Source: a virus
Virus record (IMG/VR): IMGVR_UViG_3300037277_000110
Coordinates: 1-64,000 of that record
DNA length: 64,000 bases
Strand: one strand, 5' to 3'
Made by a program: the position numbers and the translations under genes. The notes beneath the pieces are model-generated. The model saw only the letters and a list, made by a program, of their open reading frames with translations, did not search any database and was not told the DNA's origin. Positions 6,992-13,626 of the stretch are shown one piece after another. Within the stretch, counting starts at the first letter, position 1; every line of letters starts with the position of its first letter.

Positions 6992-7611
6992 CGTTTAAAC
7001 GTCAGTTTTACACCAAGTTTTACGGAATAAAAGTTTATGTTTCCATATCTTTGATACATAAGCCCATATTCCGTATTTTTTTTGGTTATGCAGTCTAAGC
7101 CTCCACCAAATAAGAAAGCATTCATATTGCCTCCAATAGTTGCATACCCATACAAACCAGCTTTAGATACCGGCACTGGATTATTAATTATTTGTGGCAC
7201 GTATTGAGTGATTGTTTTAATTATCTCTTTAGTCATTGGGTAGTAACTCCACCTACGATCTAAAAGTGTCCCTTGAATCTTATCAGCTACATGTACATTT
7301 ATATCCTTATTCACTAAACTATCTTTATAGTCATTAATCGTAGTGTCTTTTTCCGGGATAGGCTTTGGAAGTGGTTTATAAATATAAACTATAGGCCCCT
7401 GTTTGTAAAAAGTATCGATTTTGATTGTTGGTGGTTTATGAGCTATCTTTTGAATCGAATCCCAAACCGATTTTTCAATCAATATTTTGCCTTTAGGAAT
7501 TTTGCCAGTTCTGCATTCACGCAGGAATAAAATATAGCAGCCAGCTAGGATAAGTAGTACTAAACTACCATTTTTTAATATCTTTTGAATTATATCAGAT
7601 AGTGTCTTCAT
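6988..7611 (-). CDS. predicted spanin-like membrane protein
   Basis: 207 residues. One N-terminal transmembrane segment (about 15-30, GSLVLLILAGCYILFL) is followed by a Pro-rich periplasmic stretch (PLPKPIPEKD). The C terminus (from about residue 150) is Gly/aromatic-rich with alternating hydrophobic residues, like a small outer-membrane beta domain. A protein that spans from inner to outer membrane next to an endolysin would fit a spanin role, but this is inference from position and topology. It is the last gene of the lysis operon. Confidence 0.55.
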   Translation of the reverse strand: MKTLSDIIQKILKNGSLVLLILAGCYILFLRECRTGKIPKGKILIEKSVWDSIQKIAHKPPTIKIDTFYKQGPIVYIYKPLPKPIPEKDTTINDYKDSLVNKDINVHVADKIQGTLLDRRWSYYPMTKEIIKTITQYVPQIINNPVPVSKAGLYGYATIGGNMNAFLFGGGLDCITKKNTEYGLMYQRYGNINFYSVKLGVKLTFKR

Positions 7612-7804
7612 CAGTGGTAAATTTACTAAAGCCTTTTAAAGTGACTGTTAAAATAGTTATTCCAAAGTTGATCCATAGTTTATAGGTCTCTGAAATAGGA
7701 AGCGTCATGATTGCCGTTAAATACAATGGCATGGTGTACAAAAAAAAGTCCGATACTTTCTTCCAGTTTTTGTTATCCGGTTTGCTTAGGTTAGATGTTT
7801 TCAT
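7595..7804 (-). CDS. putative holin
   Basis: 69 residues from the ATG at 7804 (MKTSNLSKPDN). An upstream in-frame start at 7819 falls inside the endolysin gene and is less likely. A soluble basic N terminus is followed by two hydrophobic segments (DFFLYTMPLYLTAIMTL and LWINFGITILTVTL). Small size, two predicted membrane segments and overlap with the endolysin gene fit a holin. No family-specific motif proves it. Confidence 0.55.
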   Translation of the reverse strand: MKTSNLSKPDNKNWKKVSDFFLYTMPLYLTAIMTLPISETYKLWINFGITILTVTLKGFSKFTTDEDTI

Positions 7805-8322
7805 AGTACAGATTTGCATTTAGTTAACCATTGTTCACGATCGGACAAGCCATTAAGTCCTCCATTTACCTTTTTAGTAATTCCTACGACATCATCTTTA
7901 TCGGCTAGAGCATTAAGATTACGAGTATCCCAATACCATCCGGCTGCTAACATATCGTAAGGCGGTTGGGCTAATAATTCAGGGTTAGAAAGAAAATCAA
8001 CTCCTAATGCCTTAGTAACTGCTTTGTAGTTACTTCTTCCAGTTACTTGGATAAAACTTCTTCCTCTGTAACGAGTTCCATCCCCTTTTTCAGTATTCCC
8101 CAAATCCTTCCTTCCTTCATACTCTGACCCCGAAGCTATTTCGGTTTCATATTTAAACCGGCCCGATTCATGGATTACCTGAGCCAAAAAATGAGCCAGA
8201 CGAAGATTGGTGTTTATACTGTACTTTTCAGCGACCTCGTTGATTGAATCTGTTAGTACTTTGAATTTTGCATCATAATAAATATTCCCGATGATGGCTT
8301 TTAGTTGGTCTGTTGTTATCAT
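7801..8322 (-). CDS. endolysin, glycoside hydrolase family 19
   Basis: 173 residues. LAQVIHESGRFKYETE (catalytic Glu52 with a second Glu near 59-61), YRGRSFIQVTGRSNY and the GGLNGLSDR ending are hallmarks of GH19 chitinase/lysozyme enzymes used by phages to cut peptidoglycan. There is no signal peptide, so release would need a holin such as the overlapping downstream gene. It overlaps genes on both sides by 4 bases, as in a coupled lysis cassette. Confidence 0.92.
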   Translation of the reverse strand: MITTDQLKAIIGNIYYDAKFKVLTDSINEVAEKYSINTNLRLAHFLAQVIHESGRFKYETEIASGSEYEGRKDLGNTEKGDGTRYRGRSFIQVTGRSNYKAVTKALGVDFLSNPELLAQPPYDMLAAGWYWDTRNLNALADKDDVVGITKKVNGGLNGLSDREQWLTKCKSVL

Positions 8323-8747
8323 TTTGGTTCTTTTATTTCTATACCTCTTGTTTGTTCTTGTTTAAATGTACCTGATATTATAAGCTTCATAACCTTTTCC
8401 TCTTCATCCTTGGCCTCTTTATATTTAAAAGTATCTCCTTCTGTTTTGGCAGAAACTTTGTCTATCTTTGCCATTAGTAGTTGTATAGGGAGATGGATAC
8501 TATTGGTTAATTCCTGTTTTGTAACATAGTTGGCTTTTATATCTGAATTATGTTGAAAAACCAACACTATTAACCATACAGTAACCCCTAGGAATCCTAA
8601 TAGTATGGTAATAGTAAGCTTATTAACCCGATCACTATATTTATCTCTACACTCCGACATTTCAGTAAATGATTTTAATCTTTCATTTAATTTGTCATTC
8701 ACAATGTCTTCAATTCTTCTTTCAAGTTCTTCATAAGTCTCTTTCAT
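8319..8747 (-). CDS. membrane protein in the lysis cassette
   Basis: 142 residues. A helical, charged N terminus (about 1-40), one transmembrane helix (about 47-65, TITILLGFLGVTVWLIVLVF) and a charged helical C-terminal region. It overlaps the endolysin start by 4 bases. The topology would allow a role as an antiholin or a second holin, but nothing in the sequence decides this. Confidence 0.55.
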   Translation of the reverse strand: MKETYEELERRIEDIVNDKLNERLKSFTEMSECRDKYSDRVNKLTITILLGFLGVTVWLIVLVFQHNSDIKANYVTKQELTNSIHLPIQLLMAKIDKVSAKTEGDTFKYKEAKDEEEKVMKLIISGTFKQEQTRGIEIKEPK

Positions 8748-8953
8748 TTTTGAGGCAGTTTACTATCAATCACATCTAATTTCCAAATCATCGAATCGAG
8801 CTTCGGCCCTATCGTATTCATCATCGAACTATCCCTGATATCAACATAGGCTTTATCAGCCTTACTCTCAGACAGCGAGCTTAACGATATTGCTATACAT
8901 ATTATCGCTACCCAAGTGATCGTATACCACAACCAGTTGTCTCTCCAATTCAT
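8744..8953 (-). CDS. small single-pass membrane protein
   Basis: 69 residues with one N-terminal membrane segment (about 7-25, WLWYTITWVAIICIAISL) and a polar, helical C-terminal part. It is coupled by overlap to the genes on both sides in the lysis region. The function is unknown. Confidence 0.5.
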   Translation of the reverse strand: MNWRDNWLWYTITWVAIICIAISLSSLSESKADKAYVDIRDSSMMNTIGPKLDSMIWKLDVIDSKLPQK

Positions 8954-9330
8954 TACTTTATAAATTTAGTAATCGCCACTATTATTATCATCAAACTTTC
9001 CAGCAGTATTAAAGCTCTACTAAAATTCCTTGATGTTATAACCTGTTTAAAGCTAATACAATCAAGGTTTGCTACAAAAATATTAAAGACTATAAATGTA
9101 CCCCAAAATACTACTAGCCCAAGTAAGGCTACAATCTGTAAAAAACCCTCTGTTAATGGATACATGAGTATTAAAAATACAAAAGGAGTTCCGAATATTA
9201 ACATGTAATATACTGTTCTCCAAAAATAAGGGTAGAGTATCGGCTTATCTCCATATCTCACATATATCATATATGCAGCCGCGATTAAGTATCCGACTAT
9301 CAAAATTCTGTTCAAAACTATTGCTCCCAT
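8953..9330 (-). CDS. multi-pass membrane protein
   Basis: 125 residues with about four hydrophobic segments, covering most of its length. No transporter or enzyme motif is visible. It belongs to a set of consecutive membrane proteins upstream of the endolysin, so a role in lysis timing or host-membrane modification is possible. Confidence 0.55.
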   Translation of the reverse strand: MGAIVLNRILIVGYLIAAAYMIYVRYGDKPILYPYFWRTVYYMLIFGTPFVFLILMYPLTEGFLQIVALLGLVVFWGTFIVFNIFVANLDCISFKQVITSRNFSRALILLESLMIIIVAITKFIK

Positions 9331-9334
9331 AATT

Positions 9335-9379
9335 TTAAGGTTTAGGGTATTTAGGTGGTTCTTCTTCTATTGGTCCCAT
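9335..9379 (-). CDS. possible 14-residue proline-rich peptide
   Basis: In the 50-base gap between two membrane-protein genes, an ATG at 9379 opens MGPIEEEPPKYPKP and stops at 9335. It starts one base after the upstream stop codon, as for a coupled gene. It is very short, so this may be chance. It is listed because no other element explains the gap. Confidence 0.25.
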   Translation of the reverse strand: MGPIEEEPPKYPKP

Positions 9380-9380
9380 A

Positions 9381-9845
9381 TTATAGTCTATTTAGCGCAT
9401 CAATTAAAAATGAACATCCAAAAAATAAGCTTAACATTATTATTAAGCCGTATATCATCTCAAAATACTTGATGCCATTTATACCAAGTATCTTTATGAT
9501 CCAGTTTAAGATGTTATCGTAAACGTTTGAGGTTCCTAGTGATAATATTGGCCTTTTTGTTAGTAAGTTATAAATAGCATTGAATACAGCGATTCGTAAT
9601 AGAATGTAACCAATGATTATATAAGCAAAAGCAATCCAGTTAAAATGACCAGTTCCGAATCGACAGGCATATCCTAACCACATACTAAAAAGTCCTATAG
9701 CTCCGAACATTATGAGTTGGGCTGAATGAGTCAAAAAGCCATATATTTTTTTAGCTGTACTTTTATATAAATATTCCGTGACATCTGTTATATCCTCTAA
9801 TAAGATAAGTAGGATAAGCGAACCAGTGAGTTCAAAAAAGTTCAT
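9381..9845 (-). CDS. multi-pass membrane protein
   Basis: 154 residues with four or five hydrophobic segments and few charged residues between them. No motif is recognised. It is first in the run of membrane proteins leading to the endolysin and is separated by 10 bases from the propeller-like tail gene upstream. Confidence 0.6.
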   Translation of the reverse strand: MNFFELTGSLILLILLEDITDVTEYLYKSTAKKIYGFLTHSAQLIMFGAIGLFSMWLGYACRFGTGHFNWIAFAYIIIGYILLRIAVFNAIYNLLTKRPILSLGTSNVYDNILNWIIKILGINGIKYFEMIYGLIIMLSLFFGCSFLIDALNRL

Positions 9846-9855
9846 AATACTATAT

Positions 9856-11502
9856 TTAGCGTAAGGTTATGTCAATAATTGCTTTTTTATGTTGCTCAAA
9901 AAATAGTAATCTTTTATTTTCTACAATCGCTTTATTTCTTTGAGAAACTTCCGTTGAAACATAACCAAAATACATTTCTTTAAAATACTGTTGTGTGATA
10001 GGATTATAATCAATAAAAGATTGTGTTTTGCTTGGTATTGTTATAATTTGATTATTAGAAATAATATTAACAAAATCATTTACAGTACCATATTTCCCGG
10101 CTGATACATCTTTTAAAGAAATTTTAGTTATAATTTGATTTGTTGGGTCTATATCTAATATGTCACCAGCATTAAATGGATACGCTAAAACGTGCCCTGA
10201 CGGCAATAAAACTAATTGAAAAGATGAAGCATATTTGGTGCTGGTTGCGCCAAGATCGCCCCATAAAACTGATGTTTTTGCGATAGGATCTATATCTAAA
10301 ATTTGTGTAACATTTAGAGGTACACATAAAACATGACCATTTGCAAGTAAAATAGAACTATAATAAGCAGAAGCGGCAAATGTACCATAATTTTCAACAG
10401 TTCCAGAAATTGGATGTATATTCGTAATAAACGTAGAATTTCTAGGGACACAACAAATTAGATCATCATTTATTTTTTGATAACTACCATATTTTGATGC
10501 AACAGTTCCAATTGATCCATATTCTGTTAATTGATTTGTAACAGGATTAATATTAACAACCTTATTATATGTCTGAGGAATAGTTACTAATAAAGTATCA
10601 TTAATATATACTAAATCAGTAAATTTATCAGTACCTGCCGTTAATGTTCCGAAAGTTGTTAAGGTATTAGTTAAATAATTATATTTTACAAAAGTATTAA
10701 TTGTTCTTGGACATGTTATTACATCACCGTTAGTAAGTATAATAGGGTTTTTGCCTGTGAATCTTCCTTGCGCATTTGCACTAAAATCTCCGTAAAAATT
10801 TACTGTTTTAGTAATAGGATCTATATCGCAAACACGAGTTTCATTATAGGGAAAACCTACTATATGTCCATTTGGAGTTAATACATGTTGAAAATATAGA
10901 CCTGTACTATTTCCAGTAATTGTTCCATAAGATTCAACAACTTTTGTTTCTATGTTATAATTATAAAAAGCATCAGGTTTGTCTGCTCCTAGCCCACAAA
11001 TAATATCACTATTTGGAATTTTAAAACCAGCAGTATAACCAAATGTTCCAGCAACTAATCCCCATTGAGTAATTTTATTAATCCTACTACCAACCCTATC
11101 CAACACAACATTTAACACCGATCCTGTAATCTCTGTACTATAAATTAAAAATATCTTATTCGTGACATTTGAAAATATATAGTTATCAAGATACAGTTGG
11201 CTTAAATCAGATAACAACACTGTTTTTGCACTTGTGGCATTTGGATAAGTACCATTATAAAATTGCGCAAAACATCCCGCACTATTACAGGCTGTTTGTA
11301 ATCTGGAATCTAAACTTAATGCAATAGAATCATTAGTGGTTGTTGTTGTTAAGGCTAATGCATTTAATCCTAACGGCCCAAAATCTTTAAAATAATTAGT
11401 CCCTGAAATATTTACAACCTCTAAATTTTGAAGATTCATCAATAAATTAGCAGTCGGAAAACTTTGAGGTCCTTTGATAATATTTGCTATAGCATTTATC
11501 AT
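9856..11502 (-). CDS. predicted tail or receptor-binding protein with beta-propeller-like repeats
   Basis: 548 residues. After an N-terminal region of about 160 residues, a unit of 40-45 residues recurs about seven times with the signature [I/N]DPIT...YG[D/S/T] and [N/S]G[H/D]V[L/I]..P (for example DIDPITKTVNFYGDFS and NINPVTNQLTEYGSIG). Such repeats usually fold into a propeller. Its place between a virion-type gene and the lysis genes, and Ser/Thr/Asn richness, suggest an exposed tail or host-binding protein. The N terminus carries NLQNLEVVNISG. Confidence 0.65.
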   Translation of the reverse strand: MINAIANIIKGPQSFPTANLLMNLQNLEVVNISGTNYFKDFGPLGLNALALTTTTTNDSIALSLDSRLQTACNSAGCFAQFYNGTYPNATSAKTVLLSDLSQLYLDNYIFSNVTNKIFLIYSTEITGSVLNVVLDRVGSRINKITQWGLVAGTFGYTAGFKIPNSDIICGLGADKPDAFYNYNIETKVVESYGTITGNSTGLYFQHVLTPNGHIVGFPYNETRVCDIDPITKTVNFYGDFSANAQGRFTGKNPIILTNGDVITCPRTINTFVKYNYLTNTLTTFGTLTAGTDKFTDLVYINDTLLVTIPQTYNKVVNINPVTNQLTEYGSIGTVASKYGSYQKINDDLICCVPRNSTFITNIHPISGTVENYGTFAASAYYSSILLANGHVLCVPLNVTQILDIDPIAKTSVLWGDLGATSTKYASSFQLVLLPSGHVLAYPFNAGDILDIDPTNQIITKISLKDVSAGKYGTVNDFVNIISNNQIITIPSKTQSFIDYNPITQQYFKEMYFGYVSTEVSQRNKAIVENKRLLFFEQHKKAIIDITLR

Positions 11503-12041
11503 TATACAATCCCAAATAAAGATTCACCACCTTGATCAGTTCCGGTACTTAACACCCTCTTAACCAGCATCGGCTGATACCCTTTAGATACTTTAAATAT
11601 ATGACTTGTATAAACCACTTTCTGATAAGCCGCCCAAATAGTGGTCCCGGTTTTAGGTATCCGATCAGCATTCCACTTTACCACCATAACTCCGGTCGTA
11701 TAATTAATAGTCCCGGTTCCATCTTCAATAAGATTCCCGGTTCCATCATCCTTGATAGTGTTAAATCCATCGGTTATCACAATAGACCCTTTTTTAATCT
11801 CTGCATTAGTTAAAGTCCCTGATCCTACGGTATTTGTAGTCCCATCACCAGTTGCCATATTCTGATTATACGATGTAAGTGTCTCAGGATCATCGACAAA
11901 TATAAGTGCCAAAGTCATGTCCCCGTTACAGTATAAGGCACAGTCCGCGCCGACATCAACTGTGTCTGAAGGTGTTATAGTAAAGGCTTTAGTAACTTGT
12001 AATCTTACTTCTTTATCGCCATGTGTGAGTAGTACGCCCAT
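11502..12041 (-). CDS. predicted virion-associated beta-rich protein
   Basis: 179 residues from the ATG at 12041 (MGVLLTHGDKE). A TTG 24 bases upstream gives a longer frame, but that TTG lies inside the TATTTTTG promoter box, so it is rejected. The protein is Thr/Gly-rich and contains GTGTINYTTGVMVVKW, a beta-hairpin pattern common in phage tail and baseplate proteins. It overlaps the propeller-like gene by one base and is the first gene after a dyad-type promoter. Confidence 0.6.
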   Translation of the reverse strand: MGVLLTHGDKEVRLQVTKAFTITPSDTVDVGADCALYCNGDMTLALIFVDDPETLTSYNQNMATGDGTTNTVGSGTLTNAEIKKGSIVITDGFNTIKDDGTGNLIEDGTGTINYTTGVMVVKWNADRIPKTGTTIWAAYQKVVYTSHIFKVSKGYQPMLVKRVLSTGTDQGGESLFGIV

Positions 12042-12062
12042 AATTTTATATATTTTATTAGT

Positions 12063-12100
12063 CAAAAATAAGGTTTTTTTTAATGCATGTTTTCTAACAT
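12063..12100 (-). promoter_or_regulatory. dyad-type late promoter
   Basis: On the minus strand TATTTTTG (12063-12070) matches TAnnTTTG. The dyad ATGTTTTCTAACAT lies 16 bases upstream at 12087-12100. The next start codon is at 12041. Confidence 0.65.
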
Positions 12101-12104
12101 ATTT

Positions 12105-12132
12105 TTTGTATGAAAAATGTTTTGTATGTTTG
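12105..12132 (+). promoter_or_regulatory. Bacteroidetes-type promoter
   Basis: TTTG (12105-12108) is followed after 16 bases by TATGTTTG (12125-12132), a full TAnnTTTG match. It lies 32 bases before the small gene at 12165 and is divergent from the dyad-type promoter. Confidence 0.6.
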
Positions 12133-12164
12133 TATCTACTTTTTTAAACTAAAATTTTAACACA

Positions 12165-12278
12165 ATGAAGAAAATAAATTGGTTATTTAATTACCCAGAT
12201 CCAACAGAGGATTTACCCGGAAAATTATTTCCTGAACCTCAAGACGATCCTACATTACCTCCTAATACGGGTAAGTAA
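12165..12278 (+). CDS. small proline-rich protein (37 aa)
   Basis: A 37-codon frame rich in Pro, Asp and Glu (NYPDPTEDLPGKLFPEPQ) with stop TAA 12276-12278. It follows a good promoter and the A-rich leader AAAATTTTAACACA, which supports expression. No family is recognised. It is followed directly by the structured non-coding stretch. Confidence 0.5.
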   Translation: MKKINWLFNYPDPTEDLPGKLFPEPQDDPTLPPNTGK

Positions 12279-12563
12279 TGTTATTAAAACTATCTGCTGA
12301 AGATAACAGTAAGGAAGATTTGATGTTCAGGTTTGACTCCTGACCTTATAGGTATGCTAAGATACTGTTGTTTATTGTAAGGTATGTAATGCCAAGCGAC
12401 AGACTTGTAATCTGCCAAGCCAAAACTGAACTGTAAAGAAAAGTGTGAATAAAAACGCACAAGAATCAACATAGAAATAAAATTTTGGTAATTTGGGATA
12501 CTCGGCAACATTATATATTCCACTTAGAAATGGACAGATAGTTTTTTTATTAAAATATTTTAT
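12279..12563 (+). other. non-coding stretch with several stem-loops
   Basis: No convincing gene is present. Besides the tRNA-like element at 12305-12369, hairpins are visible at 12381-12393 (GGTA/TGCC), 12400-12414 (CAGA with a CTTGTAA loop and TCTG) and 12443-12460 (GTGTG/CGCAC). The phrase GCCAAGC occurs twice (12391 and 12414). It could be part of a longer structured RNA continuing to 12892. Confidence 0.35.
12305..12369 (+). ncRNA. tRNA-like structure lacking a D-arm
   Basis: AACAGTA (12305-12311) pairs perfectly over 7 bp with TACTGTT (12363-12369). Inside, TCAGG (12327-12331) pairs with CCTGA (12339-12343) around a 7-base loop TTTGACT, like an anticodon arm reading TGA. CTTA (12345-12348) pairs with TAAG (12358-12361). 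There is no D-arm and no TTCRA T-loop, so a functional tRNA is unlikely. It may be a relic or a domain of a larger RNA. Confidence 0.3.
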
Positions 12564-12571
12564 TACCTTTG
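12564..12571 (+). promoter_or_regulatory. promoter box of the structured RNA
   Basis: TACCTTTG, a full TAnnTTTG match, is preceded by an AT-rich stretch with a T-run at 12542-12548. Transcription would start near 12577, just before the first hairpin of the RNA. Confidence 0.65.
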
Positions 12572-12577
12572 TACTAA

Positions 12578-12693
12578 GAAACAAAATAGATCATCAGGAG
12601 TGATCGAGTTAAGATAAACAGAAGAAATTCTGTCTGCCATTAGGCAAAGATATAACCCGTAGTTGCTCCTGACTTCTACGGGTTTTCTTTTTT
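12578..12693 (+). ncRNA. compact four-hairpin RNA with kissing-loop complementarity
   Basis: The hairpins in order are: GATCA/TGATC (12589-12593/12601-12605) with loop TCAGGAG; ACAGAA/TTCTGT (12618-12623/12628-12633) with a GAAA tetraloop; TGCC/GGCA (12635-12646); and a 9-bp terminator, AACCCGTAG/CTACGGGTT (12654-12662/12676-12684). The first loop (12594-12600) is perfectly complementary to CTCCTGA (12666-12672) in the terminator loop. Promoter, structure and terminator together indicate a discrete small RNA or a cis-regulator of the genes at 12943. I do not recognise the family. Confidence 0.7.
12654..12693 (+). terminator. intrinsic terminator of the structured RNA
   Basis: A perfect 9-bp stem with a 13-base loop is followed by TTCTTTTTT (12685-12693). 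The left side of the next helix (12690-12698) begins in the T-run, so read-through would build a further structured domain. Confidence 0.8.
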
Positions 12694-12801
12694 GGCTGCG
12701 GAGTCTAATAAACCGGTCTACGAAAAGAGGGAGTAAACCTATAAAATCACTTAAATGATGGAAAAGGGTTTTCCAGACTTGTCACCCGCCATCAGCCAAA
12801 A
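12690..12801 (+). ncRNA. nested long-range RNA helix domain
   Basis: TTTTGGCTG (12690-12698) pairs perfectly with CAGCCAAAA (12793-12801). Inside it CGG (12699-12701) pairs with CCG (12786-12788), AGTCT (12702-12706) with AGACT (12775-12779), and GGAAAA (12760-12765) with TTTTCC (12769-12774) around a GGG loop. No open frame covers it. The nested, co-linear pairing argues for a folded RNA. Confidence 0.55.
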
Positions 12802-12829
12802 CGGACGAAGAACTCAAGGTCTCAAGCAA

Positions 12830-12892
12830 AAGGTGTGTGAAAACTGTCTATCTTCTACGGGGGTAGGGGGTAGACTTGTTTTTTCACACCTT
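12830..12892 (+). ncRNA. long hairpin before the zinc-ribbon gene
   Basis: AAGGTG and TGAAAA (12830-12843) pair with TTTTCA and CACCTT (12881-12892) with one two-base bulge. The stem continues with GTCTATC/GGTAGAC (12846-12852/12869-12875) and CTAC/GTAG around GGGG (12855-12866). It ends 50 bases before the ATG at 12943, so it could be a 5'-leader regulator or the last domain of the upstream RNA. Confidence 0.5.
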
Positions 12893-12942
12893 CAAACTCA
12901 GAATCTAAAATCTAAGCAAGTTTAACAAAAAAAATAAAAACT

Positions 12943-13206
12943 ATGGAAGTAAGAAAAACAGAAATGAAACTTAGAGAAGTAGTAACTGAATGTTATTACT
13001 TATGTGATAAGTGTGGTGAAAAAATAAGCACAGGAGCTTATGATGCTTTTGAATTTACTTTTGAGTATAAAACTGGTAGTGCTTATCCTGAAGGAGGTAA
13101 TGGAGATAAGAAAACTTTAGATTTATGTGAAAAATGTGCTCCTAAAGCCATTAAATTATTGGAAGATAATGGCTTTAAAGTACAGGAATCTGAATGGGAT
13201 ATTTAA
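12943..13206 (+). CDS. zinc-ribbon protein
   Basis: 87 residues. CDKC (about 21-24) and CEKC (about 66-69) form two CxxC knuckles of a zinc ribbon, with the segment between them rich in Gly and aromatic residues. It could bind nucleic acid or protein. It is the first gene after the structured RNA region and is followed by the zincin-like and ATP-grasp-like genes on the same strand. Confidence 0.65.
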   Translation: MEVRKTEMKLREVVTECYYLCDKCGEKISTGAYDAFEFTFEYKTGSAYPEGGNGDKKTLDLCEKCAPKAIKLLEDNGFKVQESEWDI

Positions 13207-13227
13207 AAAATACAATATCCTTTTTTC

Positions 13228-13241
13228 TTGTAAATTTACAA
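13228..13241. promoter_or_regulatory. perfect 14-bp palindrome before the zincin-like gene
   Basis: TTGTAAATTTACAA is fully symmetric and ends one base before the ATG at 13243. It contains TAAATTTA, close to the TAnnTTTG box, so it may be an operator overlapping a promoter. Confidence 0.4.
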
Positions 13242-13242
13242 C

Positions 13243-13626
13243 ATGATACTTAAAAAAATAATCATAGAATTTACCGATAATCCCGATGATATATCTAATC
13301 ATGGTATCGGAACTTATTATTATTTGCCTACTGGTGAACTTTTAGTCAGGACTTACATGAAGGATGAAAAAAGCCTTAATGAAGCTTGGTTAATTGCCAT
13401 GCATGAACTGGTTGAACAAAGATTGACTGAACAAAGAGGAATACCAGAACCGGTTATTGATACTTTTGACAGGATGTTGGATGAAAAAGGTGAAGATGCT
13501 GATTTTGGAGGGGATCATCCTGATTCACCTTATAAAAAAGAACACCGGTTTGCTGAAAATATTGAACGTCAATTAGCCCATGAATTAGGCATAGACTGGA
13601 ATGAATACGATAACTACCAAATATAA
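13243..13626 (+). CDS. conserved phage protein with HE motif (putative zincin)
   Basis: 127 residues. AWLIAMHELVEQRLTEQRGI carries a His-Glu pair on a predicted helix, followed by an acidic stretch, PYKKEHRFAENIERQLA and LGIDWNEYD. This family is common in phages, and its HE helix recalls metallopeptidases, although the full HExxH is not present (HELVE). Catalysis is therefore unproven. Its stop overlaps the next start by one base. Confidence 0.65.
   Translation: MILKKIIIEFTDNPDDISNHGIGTYYYLPTGELLVRTYMKDEKSLNEAWLIAMHELVEQRLTEQRGIPEPVIDTFDRMLDEKGEDADFGGDHPDSPYKKEHRFAENIERQLAHELGIDWNEYDNYQI

Noticed and set aside
12042-12065. TTG start extending the 11502-12041 gene
   Set aside because: The TTG is part of the TATTTTTG promoter box; an ATG follows with a proper leader.
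12373-12445. Possible tRNA-Thr (loop CTTGTAA)
   Set aside because: An anticodon-like hairpin exists, but no acceptor stem and no TTCRA T-loop can be found at the right distance.
12290-12584. Minus-strand frames of 70-77 codons in the non-coding stretch
   Set aside because: They overlap structured RNA and a promoter, have no start context and no recognisable protein features.
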